Shown here one piece after another: positions 1 through 8,109 of a stretch of 64,000 nt of DNA; the first letter of the stretch is position 1; each line of letters begins with the position of its first letter. Source of the stretch: SZUA-444 sp965226565 (GTDB lineage Bacteria > Bacillota > Clostridia > Oscillospirales > Ruminococcaceae). Where the stretch lies: contig CBDDDI010000001.1 of the NCBI GenBank assembly GCA_965226565.1, positions 159,901-223,900 on the forward strand, read 5' to 3'. The notes under the pieces were generated by a model that did not search any database, had not been told where the DNA came from, and saw only the letters and a program-made list of their open reading frames with translations. The position numbers and the translations under genes are program-made.

Positions 1-228
1 ACAATTGGAGATGACTTAAATGCTCAAAAAACTATATTATTAAATCTAGAAACAGTAAAAAATGATGATGCAAAAAGAATACTTGACTTTTTGTCAGGTG
101 TGGCTTATGCAAATGGAGCTGACATAAAAATGATGGCTCAAAAAACTTTTGCTATTATGCCAAAAAGCGTAGGTTTTTCTGGCGTTGATTTAATGGGAGA
201 ATTAGAGAATAATGGGTTTACTATTTAG
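1..228 (+). CDS. sepF: Cell division protein SepF, C-terminal part (cut by window start)
   Basis: The frame is open from base 1 to a TAG at 226-228 and gives 75 residues. The text runs through NLETVKNDDAKRILDFLSG, then a stretch ending in FAIMPKSVGFSG. This matches the C-terminal SepF domain (formerly YlmF/DUF552), whose typical core is N-L-x(8)-R-x-x-D-F-x-x-G followed by a 'v-F-l-x-x-P' strand. SepF bundles FtsZ filaments and tethers them to the membrane at the division site. The following divIVA-ileS-lspA-rluD order is the normal setting for sepF in Firmicutes, which supports the call. The N-terminal amphipathic helix lies outside the window. Confidence 0.88.
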   Translation, partial: TIGDDLNAQKTILLNLETVKNDDAKRILDFLSGVAYANGADIKMMAQKTFAIMPKSVGFSGVDLMGELENNGFTI

Positions 229-492
229 TTATTATAAATTAAAATAATTATGATTTTAACAATACATTGTCTGACAAGAAAAAATATTTAGTTAAAAGCA
301 AATTTAGCTAGATACCGTGCATCAGAGAATAAATTTTTAACTAAGTTTACTTTTTTTCTTGATTAAAGGCAGTGTTTTTTGTGTTTATAAATAATTTATA
401 GTACTTATTTGGATCAAAAAAGTCATGTTAAAATAAAATGTTATGTTAAATTTATATGGCATAATATAAAAGAAAAAACTAGGGGGATAATT
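229..492 (+). other. sepF-divIVA intergenic region with a large inverted repeat
   Basis: No credible gene is present in these 264 bases. They hold a nested inverted repeat: CAAGAAAAAA at 275-284 pairs with TTTTTTCTTG at 352-361, and inside it AGTTAAAA at 290-297 pairs with TTTTAACT at 335-342. The 37-base apical loop (298-334) is less AT-biased. The downstream arm ends in a T-rich run, so it may work as a terminator or as a structured leader for divIVA-ileS. It lacks the T-box core GGUGGNACC, so it is not a visible ileS T-box. In Bacillus-type operons ylmG and ylmH usually lie here; neither is seen. Confidence 0.6.
457..465 (+). promoter_or_regulatory. Possible extended -10 promoter of divIVA
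   Basis: TG at 457-458 followed after one base by CATAAT at 460-465 resembles an extended -10 element about 28 bases before the divIVA start. The -35 region is poor, so this is tentative. Confidence 0.3.
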
Positions 493-1086
493 ATGATAAC
501 TTCAAAAGAAATATTATGTAAGACATTTAGTAAGGCTGGAAAAGGCTATAAAGCTGATGAAGTTGACCAGTTTGTAAAAGAAGTTGGAAATTCATTTGAA
601 ACTCTTGAAAAAAGTTTTCAAGAAAATGAAGAAAAAATGCTTAAACTAGTGGAAAAAATAAATGAGTATAGAGAAGATGAAGATTCAATAAAAGATGCTA
701 TTTTAGGTTCTCAAAAACAAGGAAAACAAATAGTGATAGATGCAGAATTAGCTGCTGATAGAATAGTATCTGAAGCACAAAAAAAATCTGAAACTATTCT
801 TTTAGAAATTAAAAAAGAATATTCAGATGAATTATATAAACTTGAAAATATGAAAAAAGAAGTTAATGATTTTAAATCACAGTTAACAGAATTATACAAT
901 AGACAACTTCATTTAATTATGGAAATTCCTGAATATGAAGTTGAAGAAGAAGCAGAAGCTGTAGAAGATGAAACTGATTCACAAGAAGAAACTATTGAAG
1001 AATTATCAGATACAGCAGAAGCAATTGAACAAACTGTTGACATGATTTCATATAGCGACCTTAAGGCTGCAGCAAAACAATTATAA
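493..1086 (+). CDS. divIVA: DivIVA-domain cell division/polarity protein
   Basis: This is a coiled-coil cytoplasmic protein that recognises curved membrane at septa and poles. The 197-residue product starts with MITSKEILCKTFSKAGKGY followed by a DEVDQF segment, which is the N-terminal DivIVA lipid-binding signature (F-x-K-A-x-x-GY-x-x-x-EVD-x-F). A long charged coiled coil covers roughly residues 30-140, followed by an acidic Glu/Asp-rich tail. The ATG at 493 is chosen because AGGGGG at 481-486 gives a ribosome site. An upstream TTG at 409 would add 28 residues unlike the family. It lies between sepF and ileS, only 23 bases ahead of ileS, so the two are probably cotranscribed. The acidic tail is species-specific. 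Confidence 0.88.
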   Translation: MITSKEILCKTFSKAGKGYKADEVDQFVKEVGNSFETLEKSFQENEEKMLKLVEKINEYREDEDSIKDAILGSQKQGKQIVIDAELAADRIVSEAQKKSETILLEIKKEYSDELYKLENMKKEVNDFKSQLTELYNRQLHLIMEIPEYEVEEEAEAVEDETDSQEETIEELSDTAEAIEQTVDMISYSDLKAAAKQL

Positions 1087-1109
1087 TTAAGTAAGGAGCA
1101 AAATAATAA

Positions 1110-3899
1110 ATGTTACAGGATTACAACAAAACTTTAAATTTGCCTAAAACTGATTTTCCTATGAGAGGTAATCTTCCTAAAAGAGAACCTGAAATGATAA
1201 AAACATGGGCTGCTGGAAATCTTTATAAGCAAATGATTGAAAAGAATAAAGAAAAACCAAGATATGTTTTACATGATGGACCTCCATATGCTAATGGAGA
1301 CATTCATTTGGGAACAGCTTTAAATAAAATTTTAAAAGATATTATAGTTAAGCAAAAAAATATGAGCGGTTATTGTTCACCATTTATTCCTGGTTGGGAT
1401 ACTCATGGTTTACCAATTGAGTTAAAGGCAATGAAACAAATTGGTGTTGAAAATGGAGCAATTCCTCCTGTAAAATTAAGACAACATTGTAAAGATTATG
1501 CTCTTTCTTTTGTAAATAGCCAAAAAGAACAATTTGAAAGACTTGGAGTTATAGGTGATTTTGATGATCCTTATGTAACTTTAAAACCTGAATTTGAAGC
1601 AAAACAAGTTCAAGTTTTTGGCGAAATGGCTAAAAAAGGTTATATATATAAAGGTCTTAAACCTGTTTATTGGTGTCCTGCTTGTCAAACAGCTTTAGCA
1701 GAAGCTGAAATTGAATATGCAGACGATCCATGTCATTCAATTTATGTTAAGTTTAAAGTAAAAAACGATAATAATGTATTCTCAAATCTTGATATAGATT
1801 TAGATAAAACTTATTTTGTAATTTGGACAACAACAACTTGGACTTTGCCAGGTAACTTAGCTATATGCCTTGGTCCAAATTATGAATATTGCATTGTAAA
1901 AGCTAATGGCGAAAATTATGTTATGGCAACTGAACTTGTTTCTGTAACTATGAAAAATGCTGAAATTGAAGATTATGAAATAGTTGGTTCATTCACTGGA
2001 AAAGAACTTGAAGGAATTAAAACTCAACATCCATTTATTGATAGATTTTCACCAATTATCATTGGTGATCATGTAACACTTGAAAGTGGAACAGGTTGTG
2101 TTCATACTGCTCCTGGACATGGTGTTGAAGACTTTGAAGTTTGTAAAAAATATCCTGAAATTCCTATAGTTGTTCCTGTTGATAATAAAGGTATTTTAAC
2201 TGAAGATGCTGGACAGTTTGCAGGATTAACAACAGATGAAGCTAACAAAAAAATTGCAATGAATTTAGAAGAAACAGGCGCATTGTTTGCTCTTGAAAAG
2301 ATACAACACCAATATCCACATTGTTGGAGATGTAAAAGTCCAATAATCTTTAGAGCAACAAAACAATGGTTCTGTTCTGTAAATGGTTTTAAAGATGAAG
2401 CTATTAAAGCTATCCAAGAAGTAAAATGGATTCCATCTTGGGGTGAAGAAAGAATTAAAAATATGGTTCGTGATAGAAATGATTGGTGTATTTCTCGTCA
2501 AAGAACTTGGGGAGTTCCTATTCCAATTGTTTATTGTAATGATTGTAATAAACCAATAATTGATGATAAAATCATTAATTCTATTGCTGAATTATTTAAA
2601 GAGCATGGTTCTGATGCTTGGTATACTACTGATATTAAAGATATTGTTCCGAGTTCAGTAAAATGCGAATGTGGTTGTTCTGAATTTACTAAAGAAACAG
2701 ATATAATGGATGTTTGGTTTGATAGTGGTGTAACTCATACTGCTGTTATGGAAGAAAGAGGCTTAGGAACAGTTGCTGATTTATATCTTGAAGGTGCAGA
2801 TCAGTATAGAGGATGGTTCCAATCATCACTTCTTACATCAGTTGTATGGCAAAAAACAGCTCCATTTAAAGCAGTTTGTACACATGGTTGGGTTGTTGAT
2901 GGACAAGGAAAAACTATGCACAAATCTCTTGGAAATGGAATTGCTCCATCTGAAATTACTAAAAAATATGGTGCTGATATTTTAAGATTATGGGTGGCAT
3001 CTTCTGATTATCATGCTGATATTCGTATTTCTAATGAAATATTAAAACAACTTTCTGAAAGTTACAAAAAGATTAGAAATACAGCAAGATTTATTCTTGG
3101 GAATATAGATTCAGAAAATGATTTTGATATTAACAAAGATTTTGTTTCTGATGATAAATTAGCTGAAATTGATAAATGGGCATTAATGAAACTTGATGAA
3201 TTAATTGAAAAAGTTAATAATGCATATGAAAATTTTGATTTCCATATTGTTTTCCATAGCATTCATCAATTCTGTGTTGTTTATATGTCAAACTTCTATT
3301 TAGATATAATAAAAGATCGCTTGTATTGTGAAGACAAAAATAGTTTAACAAGAAGAGCTGCTCAAACAGTTATGTATCGTGTTTTAAGTGCTATTACTAG
3401 ACTTGTTTCTCCAATATTATCATTTACTGCTGATGAGATTTGGAGCTTTATGTCTCATTTTGATAATGAAGATAAGAACAGTGTATTCTTAAACGATATG
3501 CCTGCTGTATCTAATCTTGAATTCTCAGATGATTTTAAAGATAAGTGGAATGTGATTTATAATTTAAGAGAAGATGCTAAAAAAGCTCTTGAAATTAAAC
3601 GTGCTGAAAAAGTAATTGGTGCTTCACTTGAAGCTGATTTAACTATTCATGCTGATGAATCTGTTTATAATAAAATTTCAGAATTGGCTTCTGAACTTAC
3701 TTCTATTTTAATCGTTTCTAAAGTTAATGTTGTAAATGATAATAATGGTGAGTTTAAAGGTGATTTTGAAGGAGTTTCAATTACTGTAAATAAAGCTGCT
3801 GGAGAAAAATGTGAAAGATGTTGGACTTATTCTGAAACAGTTGGGTCTGATAGTGAACATAAAACATTATGTAGCAGATGTGTTAATGTTATAAAATAA
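1110..3899 (+). CDS. ileS: Isoleucyl-tRNA synthetase
   Basis: It charges tRNA-Ile with isoleucine using ATP, in the cytoplasm. The 929-residue length and layout fit a bacterial type I IleRS. The class I HIGH motif appears as HLGT at residues 66-69 after PPYANGDI. The second signature is KTMHKS at 601-606, a KMSKS variant in which His replaces the first Ser. The connective (editing) domain lies between them. The C-terminal zinc finger has Cys901, Cys904, Cys921 and Cys924. AAGGAGC just upstream is the ribosome site. Its place between divIVA and lspA is the classic Gram-positive arrangement. No T-box core was found upstream. Confidence 0.97.
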   Translation: MLQDYNKTLNLPKTDFPMRGNLPKREPEMIKTWAAGNLYKQMIEKNKEKPRYVLHDGPPYANGDIHLGTALNKILKDIIVKQKNMSGYCSPFIPGWDTHGLPIELKAMKQIGVENGAIPPVKLRQHCKDYALSFVNSQKEQFERLGVIGDFDDPYVTLKPEFEAKQVQVFGEMAKKGYIYKGLKPVYWCPACQTALAEAEIEYADDPCHSIYVKFKVKNDNNVFSNLDIDLDKTYFVIWTTTTWTLPGNLAICLGPNYEYCIVKANGENYVMATELVSVTMKNAEIEDYEIVGSFTGKELEGIKTQHPFIDRFSPIIIGDHVTLESGTGCVHTAPGHGVEDFEVCKKYPEIPIVVPVDNKGILTEDAGQFAGLTTDEANKKIAMNLEETGALFALEKIQHQYPHCWRCKSPIIFRATKQWFCSVNGFKDEAIKAIQEVKWIPSWGEERIKNMVRDRNDWCISRQRTWGVPIPIVYCNDCNKPIIDDKIINSIAELFKEHGSDAWYTTDIKDIVPSSVKCECGCSEFTKETDIMDVWFDSGVTHTAVMEERGLGTVADLYLEGADQYRGWFQSSLLTSVVWQKTAPFKAVCTHGWVVDGQGKTMHKSLGNGIAPSEITKKYGADILRLWVASSDYHADIRISNEILKQLSESYKKIRNTARFILGNIDSENDFDINKDFVSDDKLAEIDKWALMKLDELIEKVNNAYENFDFHIVFHSIHQFCVVYMSNFYLDIIKDRLYCEDKNSLTRRAAQTVMYRVLSAITRLVSPILSFTADEIWSFMSHFDNEDKNSVFLNDMPAVSNLEFSDDFKDKWNVIYNLREDAKKALEIKRAEKVIGASLEADLTIHADESVYNKISELASELTSILIVSKVNVVNDNNGEFKGDFEGVSITVNKAAGEKCERCWTYSETVGSDSEHKTLCSRCVNVIK

Positions 3900-3910
3900 C
3901 TTTAAATTTT

Positions 3911-3941
3911 AAGCTACTACCCATTTTATGAGTAGTAGCTT
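3911..3941 (+). terminator. Hairpin between ileS and lspA
   Basis: A perfect 10-bp stem AAGCTACTAC/GTAGTAGCTT (3911-3920 with 3932-3941) sits 11 bases after the ileS stop. The downstream sequence is ATTAAAATT rather than a clean T-run, so it could be a weak terminator or a processing or stability hairpin inside the ileS-lspA transcript. Confidence 0.5.
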
Positions 3942-3962
3942 ATTAAAATTAGGAGTAAAAAT

Positions 3963-4475
3963 ATGATTGTATTGATATCTTTTGTAGGAATAGCTCTTCT
4001 TGTTGGGATTGATCAGTTAATAAAATGTTTAGTTACTTCAACTATGCAATTGGATGAAATAATAAAAGTAATTAAAATAGGCAAAACTGATATATTTAAT
4101 TTGCATTATATTTTGAATGATGGTGCAGGTTGGGGAATACTTGGTGGAAAAACATCTATTTTAATAATACTTACATCTGTTTTTCTTGCTATAGTAATAA
4201 TTTATATGTTTGTATGTAAACAAAAAACTACTATGCTGTATATAAGTTTAACTTTAATTGTTTCTGGCGGAATTGGTAATTTAATTGATAGAATATTTAA
4301 TGAAGGAAAAGTTGTTGACTATATTGAAGCTGCATTTATTAATTTTCCTATATTTAATTTTGCTGATATTTGTGTTGTAATTGGTGCACTACTTTTAATT
4401 TTATATGTGTTGTTTTTTGAAAAAAAGATTAATAAAAAAGATTCTATAAATTTTAAGGTAAGGATGCATGGATAA
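3963..4475 (+). CDS. lspA: Lipoprotein signal peptidase (SPase II)
   Basis: This membrane aspartyl protease removes the signal peptide of prolipoproteins after lipid attachment. The 170-residue protein has four predicted membrane helices. Family blocks are visible in order: DQLIK at 17-21, NDGAGWGIL at 52-60, GNLIDR with Asp109, VVDY at 117-120, and FNFAD with Asp135. Asp109 and Asp135 match the catalytic pair of the family (Asp102/Asp129 in Bacillus). AGGAG at 3951-3955 is the ribosome site. It overlaps rluD by 8 bases, the standard lspA-rluD pair. One possible client in this window is the lipobox-bearing binding protein near 61 kb. Confidence 0.96.
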   Translation: MIVLISFVGIALLVGIDQLIKCLVTSTMQLDEIIKVIKIGKTDIFNLHYILNDGAGWGILGGKTSILIILTSVFLAIVIIYMFVCKQKTTMLYISLTLIVSGGIGNLIDRIFNEGKVVDYIEAAFINFPIFNFADICVVIGALLLILYVLFFEKKINKKDSINFKVRMHG

Positions 4476-5373
4476 TATTAAGTTTGAAATTTCAGAAGAA
4501 CATGTTGGACAAAGAATTGATAAATATGTTTCTGAGTATAATAAAAAATTAACTAGAAGTGCTGTTCAAAAACTTTTAGAAAATGGTAATATAACCGTTA
4601 ATGGTATAAATAAAAATAAAAATTATAAACTTCAACTAGGTGATTTAGTTGAAGTTAAAATACCAGATCCTGTTGAATTAAATGTTGTTGCGCAAAATTT
4701 GCCTATTGATATAATGTATCAAGATGATTATTTATTAGTTGTTAATAAACCTAAAGGAATGGTTGTTCATCCTGCTGCTGGAAATCCTGATAAAACTCTT
4801 GTTAATGCTCTTTTATATCATTGCAAAGGAAATTTATCATCTATAAACGGTGTAATTCGTCCTGGAATTGTTCATAGAATAGATAAAAATACAAGTGGTT
4901 TATTAATTGTTGCAAAAAATGACATGGCTCATGCTTTTTTGGCAGAACAAATTAAAGAACATTCTTTTACAAGAGAATATAATGCTGTTTTAAATGGAAG
5001 ACTTAAAACAGAAAGCGGAATAATTGATGCACCAATTGGAAGAAATAAAAATGACAGAAAGAAAATGTGTGTAACTAATTATAATTCTAAAAAAGCTATA
5101 ACACATTATGAAGTTTTAGAATTATATAAAAATAATTCTCTTGTTAAATTTAATTTAGAAACTGGAAGAACTCATCAAATTAGAGTTCATTGTTCATATA
5201 TAGGACATTCTGTTTATGGTGATGATGTATATGGTCATTCAGTAAAAGGTATTGATGGACAATGTTTGCATGCAAAAAAAATAGGCTTTATTCATCCTTA
5301 TACAAAACAGTATATGGAGTTTGATAGTGAACTTCCTGAGTATTTCAAAAAAGTTATAAATAAATTTAAATAA
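4468..5373 (+). CDS. rluD: RluD-family 23S rRNA pseudouridine synthase
   Basis: It isomerises specific uridines of 23S rRNA to pseudouridine. The 301 residues hold an N-terminal S4 RNA-binding domain (about 13-75) and an RsuA/RluD catalytic domain. The signature HRIDKNTSGLL starts at residue 136, and Asp139 is the expected nucleophile. The C-terminal blocks TGRTHQIRVH and HAKKIGF are also family-like. AAGGAT before the ATG serves as ribosome site inside the end of lspA. The exact rRNA target cannot be read from sequence; the RluD subfamily is inferred from the S4 domain and the lspA neighbour. Confidence 0.92.
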   Translation: MDNIKFEISEEHVGQRIDKYVSEYNKKLTRSAVQKLLENGNITVNGINKNKNYKLQLGDLVEVKIPDPVELNVVAQNLPIDIMYQDDYLLVVNKPKGMVVHPAAGNPDKTLVNALLYHCKGNLSSINGVIRPGIVHRIDKNTSGLLIVAKNDMAHAFLAEQIKEHSFTREYNAVLNGRLKTESGIIDAPIGRNKNDRKKMCVTNYNSKKAITHYEVLELYKNNSLVKFNLETGRTHQIRVHCSYIGHSVYGDDVYGHSVKGIDGQCLHAKKIGFIHPYTKQYMEFDSELPEYFKKVINKFK

Positions 5374-5377
5374 TATG

Positions 5378-5406
5378 TTGCTTTTGATTATAATTTAAGG
5401 TATACT
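5378..5406 (+). promoter_or_regulatory. Putative vegetative promoter of the transketolase pair
   Basis: TTGCTT at 5378-5383 and TATACT at 5401-5406 are spaced by 17 bases, and the region lies in the 75-base gap before the transketolase genes. The match to the sigma-A pattern is good. Confidence 0.55.
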
Positions 5407-5448
5407 AAACAATGTGTGTGATTAAATAAAAATATATGGAGGTTAGTA

Positions 5449-6294
5449 ATGGACACTTCAATTCAAAAACATCTTGAAAAATGTGCTTGTAAAATTAGAA
5501 TGGGAATAATAGAAGGCGTATATAATGCAAAATCTGGTCATCCAGGTGGTTCTTTATCAATTTCTGATTTACTAGCATATTTATATTTTCATAAAATGAA
5601 TGTTTATCCAGATAAACCAGATTTAAAAGACAGAGATAGACTTGTTCTTTCAAAAGGACATTGTGCTCCTGCTTTATATTCTGCTCTTGCTTTAAAAGGA
5701 TATTTTAGTGCAGATGAATTAAAAACTTTAAGACATCCAGGCGCAATGTTACAAGGTCATCCTGATATGAAACATACTCCTGGTGTAGATATGAGTACTG
5801 GTTCACTTGGTCAAGGTATTTCTGCTGCTTGTGGAATGGCACTTGCAGGTAAAATATCAAATGATCCTTATAAAGTTTATGCTATTTTAGGTGATGGTGA
5901 GATTCAAGAAGGACAAGTTTGGGAAGCTGCTATGTTTGCTGCTCATAATAAACTTGATAATTTAATTGCTATTGTAGATAATAATGGTTTGCAAATTGAT
6001 GGTAGAGTTACTGATATATGCTCTCCTGAACCAATTACTGATAAATTTAAAGCATTTGGTTGGCATGTTCTTACTATGAATGCTCATGATTTTGAAGATA
6101 TAGATAGAGTTTTTGCTGAAGCAGAATCTGTTGTAAATCAGCCTGTTGCTATTATACAAAAAAGTATTAAAGGTAAACATATTTCTTATATGGAAGATAA
6201 TGTTTCATGGCATGGTGCTGCTCCTAATAAAGAACAATATGAACTTGCTATTAAAGAATTAAATGACATTCTTAGCGAATTGGAGGGTAAATAA
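5449..6294 (+). CDS. Transketolase, N-terminal (TPP-binding) subunit
   Basis: Together with the next gene it forms a split transketolase that moves two-carbon ketol units between sugar phosphates in the non-oxidative pentose phosphate pathway. The 281-residue protein carries the family start SGHPGGSLS near residue 30, the block LSKGHCAPALY, and the thiamine-diphosphate motif GDGEIQEG beginning at residue 148 and closing in VDNN. GGAGG lies just before the ATG. The stop is one base before the start of the second subunit, which indicates tight coupling. Split transketolases are common in Clostridia and archaea, so this is not a truncation. Confidence 0.94.
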   Translation: MDTSIQKHLEKCACKIRMGIIEGVYNAKSGHPGGSLSISDLLAYLYFHKMNVYPDKPDLKDRDRLVLSKGHCAPALYSALALKGYFSADELKTLRHPGAMLQGHPDMKHTPGVDMSTGSLGQGISAACGMALAGKISNDPYKVYAILGDGEIQEGQVWEAAMFAAHNKLDNLIAIVDNNGLQIDGRVTDICSPEPITDKFKAFGWHVLTMNAHDFEDIDRVFAEAESVVNQPVAIIQKSIKGKHISYMEDNVSWHGAAPNKEQYELAIKELNDILSELEGK

Positions 6295-6295
6295 T

Positions 6296-7237
6296 ATGGC
6301 AGAAATGATTAAAGTAGCAACTAGAAATAGCTATGGTGAAGCTTTAGCAGAATTATCAAATGAATATGAAAATCTAGTTGTTTTAGATGCAGATTTAGCT
6401 GCTGCAACAAAAACAGGTATTTTTAAAAAAGCTTGTCCTGAAAGATTTTTTGATTGTGGTATAGCTGAAGCAAACATGATGGGAGTTGCTGCTGGATTAT
6501 CTACTTGTGGTAAAATTCCTTTTGCTAGTTCTTTTGCTATGTTTGCAGCAGGTCGTGCATTTGAAATTATAAGAAACTCTATTGGATATCCTCATTTAAA
6601 TGTTAAAATTGGTGCTACTCATGCTGGTATATCTGTTGGTGAAGATGGTGCTACTCATCAATGTAACGAAGATATTGCTTTGATGAGAACAATTCCTGGT
6701 ATGACTATTATTAATCCAGCTGATGATGTTGAAGCAAAAGCAGCAGTAAGAGCTGCAATTGAACATGTTGGACCTGTTTATTTAAGATTTGGTAGATTAG
6801 CTGCTCCTGTGTTTAATGATAAAGAAAATTATAAATTTGAGCTTGGAAAAGGCGTTGTTTTAAAAGATGGAACTGATGTTACAATTATTGCAACTGGTTT
6901 AATGGTTAATGAAGCAATGGTTGCTGGTGAAGAACTTCAAAAACAAGGCATTAACGCTAGAATTATTAATATCCATACAATCAAACCTATTGATAAAGAT
7001 TTAATTATTAAAGCTGCTAAAGAAACTGGAAAAATTGTTACTGTTGAAGAGCATAATGTAATTGGTGGATTAGGTTCTGCTGTATGTGATGTTTTATCAG
7101 AAAATTGTCCTACTAAAGTACTAAAAATAGGTGTAAATGACGTTTATGGACATTCAGGTCCTGGTGATAAACTACTAAAAGATTTTGGTTTGTGTAGTGA
7201 AAATATTATAAATAAAACTATTGAATTTATAAAATAG
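6296..7237 (+). CDS. Transketolase, C-terminal (pyrimidine-binding) subunit
   Basis: This is the second half of the split transketolase: the pyrimidine-binding domain followed by the transketolase C-terminal domain. The 313-residue product begins MAEMIKVATRNSYGEAL. It contains DCGIAEANMMGVAAGLS, which holds the glutamate that activates the cofactor, GATHAGISVGEDG, and the C-terminal block EEHNVIGGLGSAV. The ATG at 6296 is preferred over an upstream start at 6263 because GGAGG at 6282-6286 is correctly placed and the upstream extension overlaps the first subunit. It is followed directly by a terminator, so the two halves form a two-gene unit. Confidence 0.94.
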   Translation: MAEMIKVATRNSYGEALAELSNEYENLVVLDADLAAATKTGIFKKACPERFFDCGIAEANMMGVAAGLSTCGKIPFASSFAMFAAGRAFEIIRNSIGYPHLNVKIGATHAGISVGEDGATHQCNEDIALMRTIPGMTIINPADDVEAKAAVRAAIEHVGPVYLRFGRLAAPVFNDKENYKFELGKGVVLKDGTDVTIIATGLMVNEAMVAGEELQKQGINARIINIHTIKPIDKDLIIKAAKETGKIVTVEEHNVIGGLGSAVCDVLSENCPTKVLKIGVNDVYGHSGPGDKLLKDFGLCSENIINKTIEFIK

Positions 7238-7243
7238 CCATTT

Positions 7244-7277
7244 AAAATCCTTGTTATATTTAATTAACAAGGATTTT
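7244..7277 (+). terminator. Rho-independent terminator after the transketolase genes
   Basis: The stem AAATCCTTGTTA/TAACAAGGATTT has an 8-base loop and is followed by TTTTATTTTTT. This is a strong intrinsic terminator on the + strand. Confidence 0.85.
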
Positions 7278-7371
7278 TTATTTTTTAAATTGCTTGTACT
7301 GTAATTCTTTATAAATGAATATAATATTATATTAATAAATTTTTTATTATTTTGTTATAAAGGATGATGAT

Positions 7372-8046
7372 ATGAGAGCTGTAGCAAAACATAAATACAA
7401 ATCATTTAATTTTATTATTTTATATATAATTTTTATTGTAGTAATATTAATTGTGATGAACAGTTATTTAAAACCAATAGTAAATAAGATTTCAGAATAT
7501 GAAGGAAAATTAATAGCAACAAAAATTATATCTACAGCAGTATATAATGCAATTAATAATGAAGATTTTACTTATGAAACGCTTGTGAAAGTAACTAAAA
7601 ATAATTTAGGTTATGTTTCATCAATAGAAAGTAATATGGCTGAAATTAATAGATTACAAGCTGCCATTACTTATAATGTAAATAAGAATTTTACTGGTAT
7701 ATCAAAACAAACAATAAAAATATCTTCTGGTACTTTAAGTGGTATAAAATTATTATATGGTAGAGGTCCTAATATTACAATGAAAATTGAACCTGTTGGT
7801 TATGTTGATTCTAAACTTGCAAGTAAATTTATTCCTGCTGGAGTTAACCAAACTAATCATCAAATTATTCTTGAAGTTAATTGTAAAATATCTGTTATAA
7901 TACCTGGTTTTGCAAATGATATGGATGTTAAAATGAATTATTTAATAGCTGAAACTGTTATTGTTGGTGATATACCAGAGAATTTTACTTATATAACAGG
8001 AGATAATAGAGATAATTTAGAAAAAATCTTAGATTATAAAAATTAA
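7372..8046 (+). CDS. yunB: Sporulation protein YunB
   Basis: YunB is a mother-cell protein needed for normal spore formation in Bacillus; its biochemical role is unknown. The 224-residue product has a single N-terminal membrane helix (about 14-32). A conserved soluble domain follows, containing GRGPNITMKIEPVGYVDS, then a segment with AGVNQTNHQI, and near the C-terminus a VNC-x(4)-VIIPGF block and AETVIVGDIPENF. These blocks are the recognisable YunB features. The ATG has AAGGATG upstream. It is a single-gene unit after a terminator. Expression under sigma-E is expected from the family, but I see no convincing sigma-E site. Confidence 0.88.
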   Translation: MRAVAKHKYKSFNFIILYIIFIVVILIVMNSYLKPIVNKISEYEGKLIATKIISTAVYNAINNEDFTYETLVKVTKNNLGYVSSIESNMAEINRLQAAITYNVNKNFTGISKQTIKISSGTLSGIKLLYGRGPNITMKIEPVGYVDSKLASKFIPAGVNQTNHQIILEVNCKISVIIPGFANDMDVKMNYLIAETVIVGDIPENFTYITGDNRDNLEKILDYKN

Positions 8047-8048
8047 TA

Positions 8049-8078
8049 TTTACTTAATGCGTTATTTTGTGGTATAAT
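8049..8078 (+). promoter_or_regulatory. Putative promoter of ligA-gatCAB
   Basis: TTTACT at 8049-8054 and a perfect TATAAT at 8073-8078 are separated by 18 bases, starting just after the yunB stop. The position fits a promoter for ligA and probably gatCAB. Confidence 0.55.
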
Positions 8079-8109
8079 ATTTAGGAAAGTTTTTTGTTAG
8101 GAGTAAATT

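Noticed and set aside
409..492. Upstream TTG start for divIVA
   Set aside because: The extra residues do not match the family, whereas AGGGGG is well placed before the ATG at 493.
1086..1110. Possible T-box directly ahead of ileS
   Set aside because: Only 23 bases separate divIVA and ileS, and no GGUGGNACC core is found upstream to the window start.
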